The notes beneath the pieces are model-generated. The model saw nothing but the letters and a program-made list of their open reading frames with translations, had not been told where the DNA came from and ran no database searches. Shown here piece after piece: positions 60,215 through 64,000 of a DNA stretch of 64,000 nucleotides (position 1 is the first letter of the stretch; every line of letters begins with the position of its first letter). Made by a program: the position numbers and the translations under genes. This DNA is from Saxidomus purpurata (taxonomy: Eukaryota; Mollusca; Bivalvia; Venerida; Veneridae). The DNA lies in the NCBI GenBank assembly GCA_022818135.1, contig JAFMSR010000018.1, positions 18,404,595 to 18,468,594 of the forward strand. The letters run 5' to 3'.

Positions 60215-62143
60215 TTAAAGTTTCTCTGAAGTAGCTATTTTTGCCATAGCAAATGAACGGTGGTCAAAAAGTTTTGACTTTTCGAACATACCCTGCTTCG
60301 CATACATTTTAATTTCAACTTTCTTTTCAGAAAGCCCTTTGTTTTGAATTCCCTCAAAAGAAATATTTGGTATTACAATAATTTCATCTGTAGTGGATTC
60401 GATCTGAACTTTCTTTTTCTGTTTGTCGGGCAAAATTTGTACTTGGCTGCTATGCTTATCCATCCCTTTGTCATCACATTCTTTACAGAAGGGTTTGCGA
60501 CCTTCGGGCAAACGTCCACGGTTTTTGTATCAGCCATATACTGAACTGTGCATTCCAACAATGAATTTCGTTGCTCGATCTCTGTTTCACGATTTGTATC
60601 GCCAGATGCACCCTCTCCAGTAATCCTTTCTGTGGAGAATATTTCTCTTTGTTGGCCGTTGTGTTCTGTATCATTGTCGTCATGCATTTCATTTATAAAG
60701 TTTGTTTTATCCAGTTTTTTGTTGATAAAAGGCGTTAATGTGACTGGCAACACATTGTTTTCAATAGACGGCTTCGGTGCTCTGTAACCGGCTTCGATTG
60801 GCTCGTTTGCATTTACTTTCTTGGATGCTTTATTTGAACTTTTGTCAATATGTTCTGATATTTCTTCAAGTTCTTCGTCTTTATATATAATATAAATGCT
60901 TAACGGGTCAATTTTCTGGTCGTTTTTTTTTTTCATCTTTTTAAATATCTTTATTTTGTCCTAGTCGTTTTTTTACCTCTTGCAGTATTTCGTTAACGGA
61001 AAATAGCCTGGAGGATGTTTTGGATTCTGGTTGTAACTTGTTTCTTGCCTGCTTCATATTGCAACCGTGTTGTGCTTTTGTCACCGGTTCCAGACTTTGC
61101 CTGTCTTCTCTTCGAAAAGCATTTATCCTATTCTTTTGTTTTGGGGGTTGGATTCGGTCGCTGATTGATTTTATCTTTCCAGCATTTATCGATCTATCAT
61201 CGGCCGATCGTTCACTTTTTTCTTCAAGTGTAAGACTTGAAACGCTTGTATCAACTGTCCTATCATCTAATAGCAATCCTGGGGCTTCAACAGGTTTAGA
61301 TCTTGTCGTTACTGCCTCTACTTTAATAGTGACTGTCTCCTCTTTTCCTATGGTTTCGCCTGAGTGGTGTTGTGGTTTGGCGATGCAGTCAATGCCCTTT
61401 GCCACGTCCTTTCTCTCATAAATTTTTATCCTATTCTTCCATTTGGGAGTCGGGGTTCGGTTGATAACTGATTTTATCTTTCCAACCTTTTTTGCACTTT
61501 GTTCGTCTAGTTTCAGACTCGAATGGCTTGTATCAAGTGTCTTGACATTTAATAATAGAGCTGATGCTCCATCAGATTGAAGTATCGTCTTTACTGGCAG
61601 TTCTTTTATGGCTGTCTTCTCTGCTTCTGTTGTTTCGCCTGAGGGGAGTTGTTTGACGATGCAGTCAATGCCCTTTGTCACGTCCTTTCTATTATTAGTA
61701 TGTATCCTATTCTTACATTTAGGAGTCGGGGTTCGGTTGAAAACTGATTTTGTCCGTTTGGCTTCTCTTTGTTCACATACGGCTGTGATTTTACTTTGTT
61801 CTTCAGATTCCAAACTCAATATGCCGATATCAAGTGTCATTTCGTTTATTAGTACATTAGGGGCTTCACTAGATTTAAGTTTCTTCTCTATTGCAACTTC
61901 TTCGTCAGAATGTGTCGTCTCTCTCACTGAAGTTTCACCAACAGTAAGTCGTTGTTTGATGCCATGACCATTTTCCTCTGTAGACAGTGTTACACCAGAG
62001 CTAAATGTTGTCTTTTGAGCGTCGCATGTCTCCACAGTTAAATGTTTTTTCATTGCATCCATCCCTTGTGTGTTGCGCTCTTCTGTGGTATTTTCACAAA
62101 GCGATATTGCTTTAGTCCCAATCACTCTCTTTGTTTGAAACAT
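60215..62143 (-). pseudogene. Intronless gene for a charged repeat protein, two frame changes
   Basis: Not a recognised family. On minus, an ATG at 62143 opens 400 codons to a stop at 60941. The next frame is open from about 60959 to 60373 (187 codons from ATG 60936), and the first frame is open again from 60511 to 60215. Shifts at two A-rich runs (AAAATAAA near 60955, CAAAAACC near 60520) would join all three into about 640 aa. The first part has three ~95-residue repeats: IKSVxNRTPTPKxKNRI at about 132, 223 and 324, each preceded by an ETT...LLL/VLI...TLD...LESEEQS-like stretch. It is rich in Lys, Glu, Thr and Ser and probably disordered. A CKEC motif lies near the end. TATA and poly(A) signals bracket exactly this span. 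It may be a decayed gene or an intact one with sequencing errors. Confidence 0.6.
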
Positions 62144-62203
62144 TTTTTTCTTGCAGCCTTTGCCGAATGAATATATGTATTCATTATACAATGACTTAGT
62201 TGG

Positions 62204-62212
62204 CCTTTTATA
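62204..62212 (-). promoter_or_regulatory. TATA box (TATAAAAGG)
   Basis: On the minus strand TATAAAAGG lies about 60 bases before the ATG at 62143. Transcription starting 25-30 bases on (about 62178-62183) would give a 5' UTR of roughly 35-40 nt. This supports the ATG at 62143 rather than the earlier in-frame TTG at 62191. Confidence 0.65.
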
Positions 62213-63780
62213 TTCCTGATAAAATCATGGGATTGAAAGTTGCTAATAAAACCTACGCACAGAAAAGTTTTGGGATTGCAAGTTGCTTACAAGTTGAAAC
62301 GTGCCCATTGCGAAATACGTCTGATGACCAAGGAGTATTAAAATAGCTGATAATTGCTATCGTTTGATAACTGGTGATCAATAAATATGTACCGATCATT
62401 GGTAAATGTTTTGTCTTTAAATTTACTTTTCGCAAGACAGCATTTAATATATAGATGATAATTGTTGGTTTCGGTATAATATCATACTATAAGTTCACCG
62501 AGTGGGCACTAAAAGAGATATTTTCTCGAGTGGTCAATTTGAAAATAACTACTTTTGGTGTTCACGAGTGAAATTAATGTGACATGACATCGTTCCAACA
62601 ATTATTCTGTTTATTTTATGTTAAGAACTCTACTTTAAATTTGTTGTTATTTGATATCCAGCATTTATTACGCTCGTTATACTTTTGACGTCAATCCGGG
62701 TTGAAGATTTTGATATTTTCACTACTTTGAAACAGTGAAAATATCAATTTTATTTCACCGACACATTTCAGTACTTCAATGAAAAGCATCAAATAAAAAT
62801 GTATCACCATTGAAATGATTATTGTTTGTCGGTGTTGTATTGTAAAGTGAAAATGTTTAGTTCATGCAATGCATAAAATAGTAAGAATACTATCATATTA
62901 TTGCTCCAGGTGACACTTACTAGTATTGCAAAACTATTATTGTGCATAGTAGTCCCTATAACATGTGAACAGTTGTTATGGTACTAGCCAACCAACCAGA
63001 CATGGGTAAGGGTTTGATTACTCGACCACAGAGGCGGGGCTGTAAAATTACTTTAAAAAATGAAACTTGCAAAGAATAAATATTTAATGTAATTAATCAT
63101 GCACATTTCTGTAACCACTCGACCACGGAGGCGAGGCTGTAAAATTACTTTAAAAATGAAACTTGCAAAGAATAAATATTTAATTTACATAGTATAACAT
63201 TGAAACATACTTTATACTCATTCTTTAACTATACACCAGTTCTATCAGTACGTCAGTCAAAATACACACGTCTTATTTCATAACAAGTTTCATAAATAAT
63301 TATAAGAGACAATCAATACTGTCCACTTTCTGTAAATCACTTTCTAGAAGATTCAGGGCGGAGGAAAATGGGTCAAGGCTGATTATTGATATTCAGCTAT
63401 GGATTGTTAGTTTTATGACCCCAAGAAAGGAGTCAAGGCACGTGTCCGGTGAATACTTACCATAAGAAGTCTCTAGCTACGTTAATGACGTCATCAAATC
63501 AAGATATTGATCCCCTGAAGTACGGGAACGAAGAAAATGAGAAAAAATTAACACTTGCAATCTTGCAAGTACATAACTGGCAACACCTGTCACATCAATT
63601 AACACCCATGGAAAGATTTTAATGTTGCAGGGGAAATTGTTCAGACCTGAAACATGCAGATGGAAAGGAAATATTTTTTTTTAAATGTTGGTGATGATTA
63701 AAGTCACAGTAGCATTATTACAAGTAACTCTTAAGATGTCTTACCGGTGGAAATAACCTTTATTTGTAACAACCCAGCTA
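62213..63780. other. Intergenic, with a tandem duplication of ~97 bp
   Basis: CTCGACCACAGAGGCGGGGC then TGTAAAATTACTTTAAA...AATAAATATTTAAT at about 63021-63090 recurs at 63118-63187. CGACCACGGAGGCGAGG resembles an antisense SINE head. No exon was recognised. A TGACGTCATC (CRE-like) lies at about 63487. Confidence 0.45.
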
Positions 63781-63999
63781 GCAAAATATATGGGACCCTT
63801 ATGGGCCCCATGTATATTTCTATATGGGCCCCACTTGGGTAATCAATGTGGGGCCCACATGGAAAGTGCAACCAGAATTTACATGGGTCCCATATGGGAT
63901 AAGATATGGGTCCGATATGGGACCCAGGTGGGCTCAACATGGGACCATTGTGGGCAAACAGATATCGGACGATCGTGGGCAAAAAGATATCAGACCATT
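63781..63999. repeat. Degenerate repeat of TATGGG(A/T)CCC-type phrases
   Basis: Many short phrases such as ATATGGGACC, TATGGGCCCC, CATGGGTCCCATATGGGA and GTGGGGCCCACATGG occur with no fixed period. Several are self-complementary (GGGCCC, CCCATATGGG). The minus-strand frame looks collagen- or Gly/Pro-like only because of this. The repeat continues to the window edge. Confidence 0.75.
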
Positions 64000-64000
64000 G

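Noticed and set aside
60423..61967. Plus-strand frames of 66-133 codons opposite the 60.2-62.1 kb gene
   Set aside because: They are antisense shadows; promoter, poly(A) signal and repeat structure all support the minus strand.
63731..63982. Collagen-like minus-strand frame
   Set aside because: Gly/Pro-rich only because of the GGGCCC-type DNA repeat; no start context or domain.

Overview
The window reads as nuclear DNA of a bivalve mollusc, most likely a heterodont clam. It is AT-rich, its genes are split into short exons by GT/AG introns, and most of the sequence is repeats. The repeats are of molluscan type: many short elements begin with an AACAAGAG-type end and a hairpin, carry tandem core repeats of about 145-180 bp and an ACGG/CCGA-type microsatellite, and close with an inverted copy of the start ('pearl'/Helentron-associated elements). 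tRNA-headed SINEs, TA-flanked MITEs and minisatellites are also common. The species assignment is inference.

Layout. 0-8.6 kb: one exon (minus strand) of a UTP15-like WD-repeat protein at 2.66-2.76 kb, a 40-bp minisatellite, SINEs and several pearl-type elements, one nested inside another. 8.6-9.1 kb: a 500-N assembly gap. 9.1-14.1 kb: a 44-bp satellite of about 110 copies with a 528-bp higher-order duplication. 14-29 kb: mostly non-coding, with a possible signal-peptide exon at 19.86 kb, two large tandem-repeat elements (24.8-26.5 and 27.9-29.1 kb) and a 53-bp minisatellite. 29.3-34.8 kb: a complete six-exon oligoribonuclease gene (REXO2/Orn, minus strand), with one pearl-type element filling most of its last intron and a SINE in another intron. 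37.3-38.2 kb: a dispersed element with an inverted relative at 51.5-52.3 kb and a fragment at 58.4 kb. 41.5-42.8 kb: a complete DUF1761 membrane-protein gene (plus). 48.9-50.5 kb: two exons of an unrecognised gene, weakly TIR/SEFIR-like (plus). 54.0-57.1 kb: a complete four-exon Shisa-like (STMC6) membrane adaptor gene (minus). 58.9-59.4 kb: a 42-bp minisatellite. 60.2-62.2 kb: an apparently intronless gene (minus) with a TATA box and a poly(A) signal, encoding a charged repeat protein that is interrupted by two frame changes. The right end holds a GGGCCC/CCCATATGGG-type degenerate repeat.

The genes do not form a pathway. REXO2 degrades short RNA oligomers in mitochondria and cytosol, and UTP15 acts in nucleolar rRNA processing. 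The Shisa-like and DUF1761 proteins are membrane proteins. I found no convincing new multi-gene system. The most unusual items are the intronless repeat-protein gene, the set of pearl-type elements with matched ends but unrelated cores, and two SINE types that share a 3' tail.
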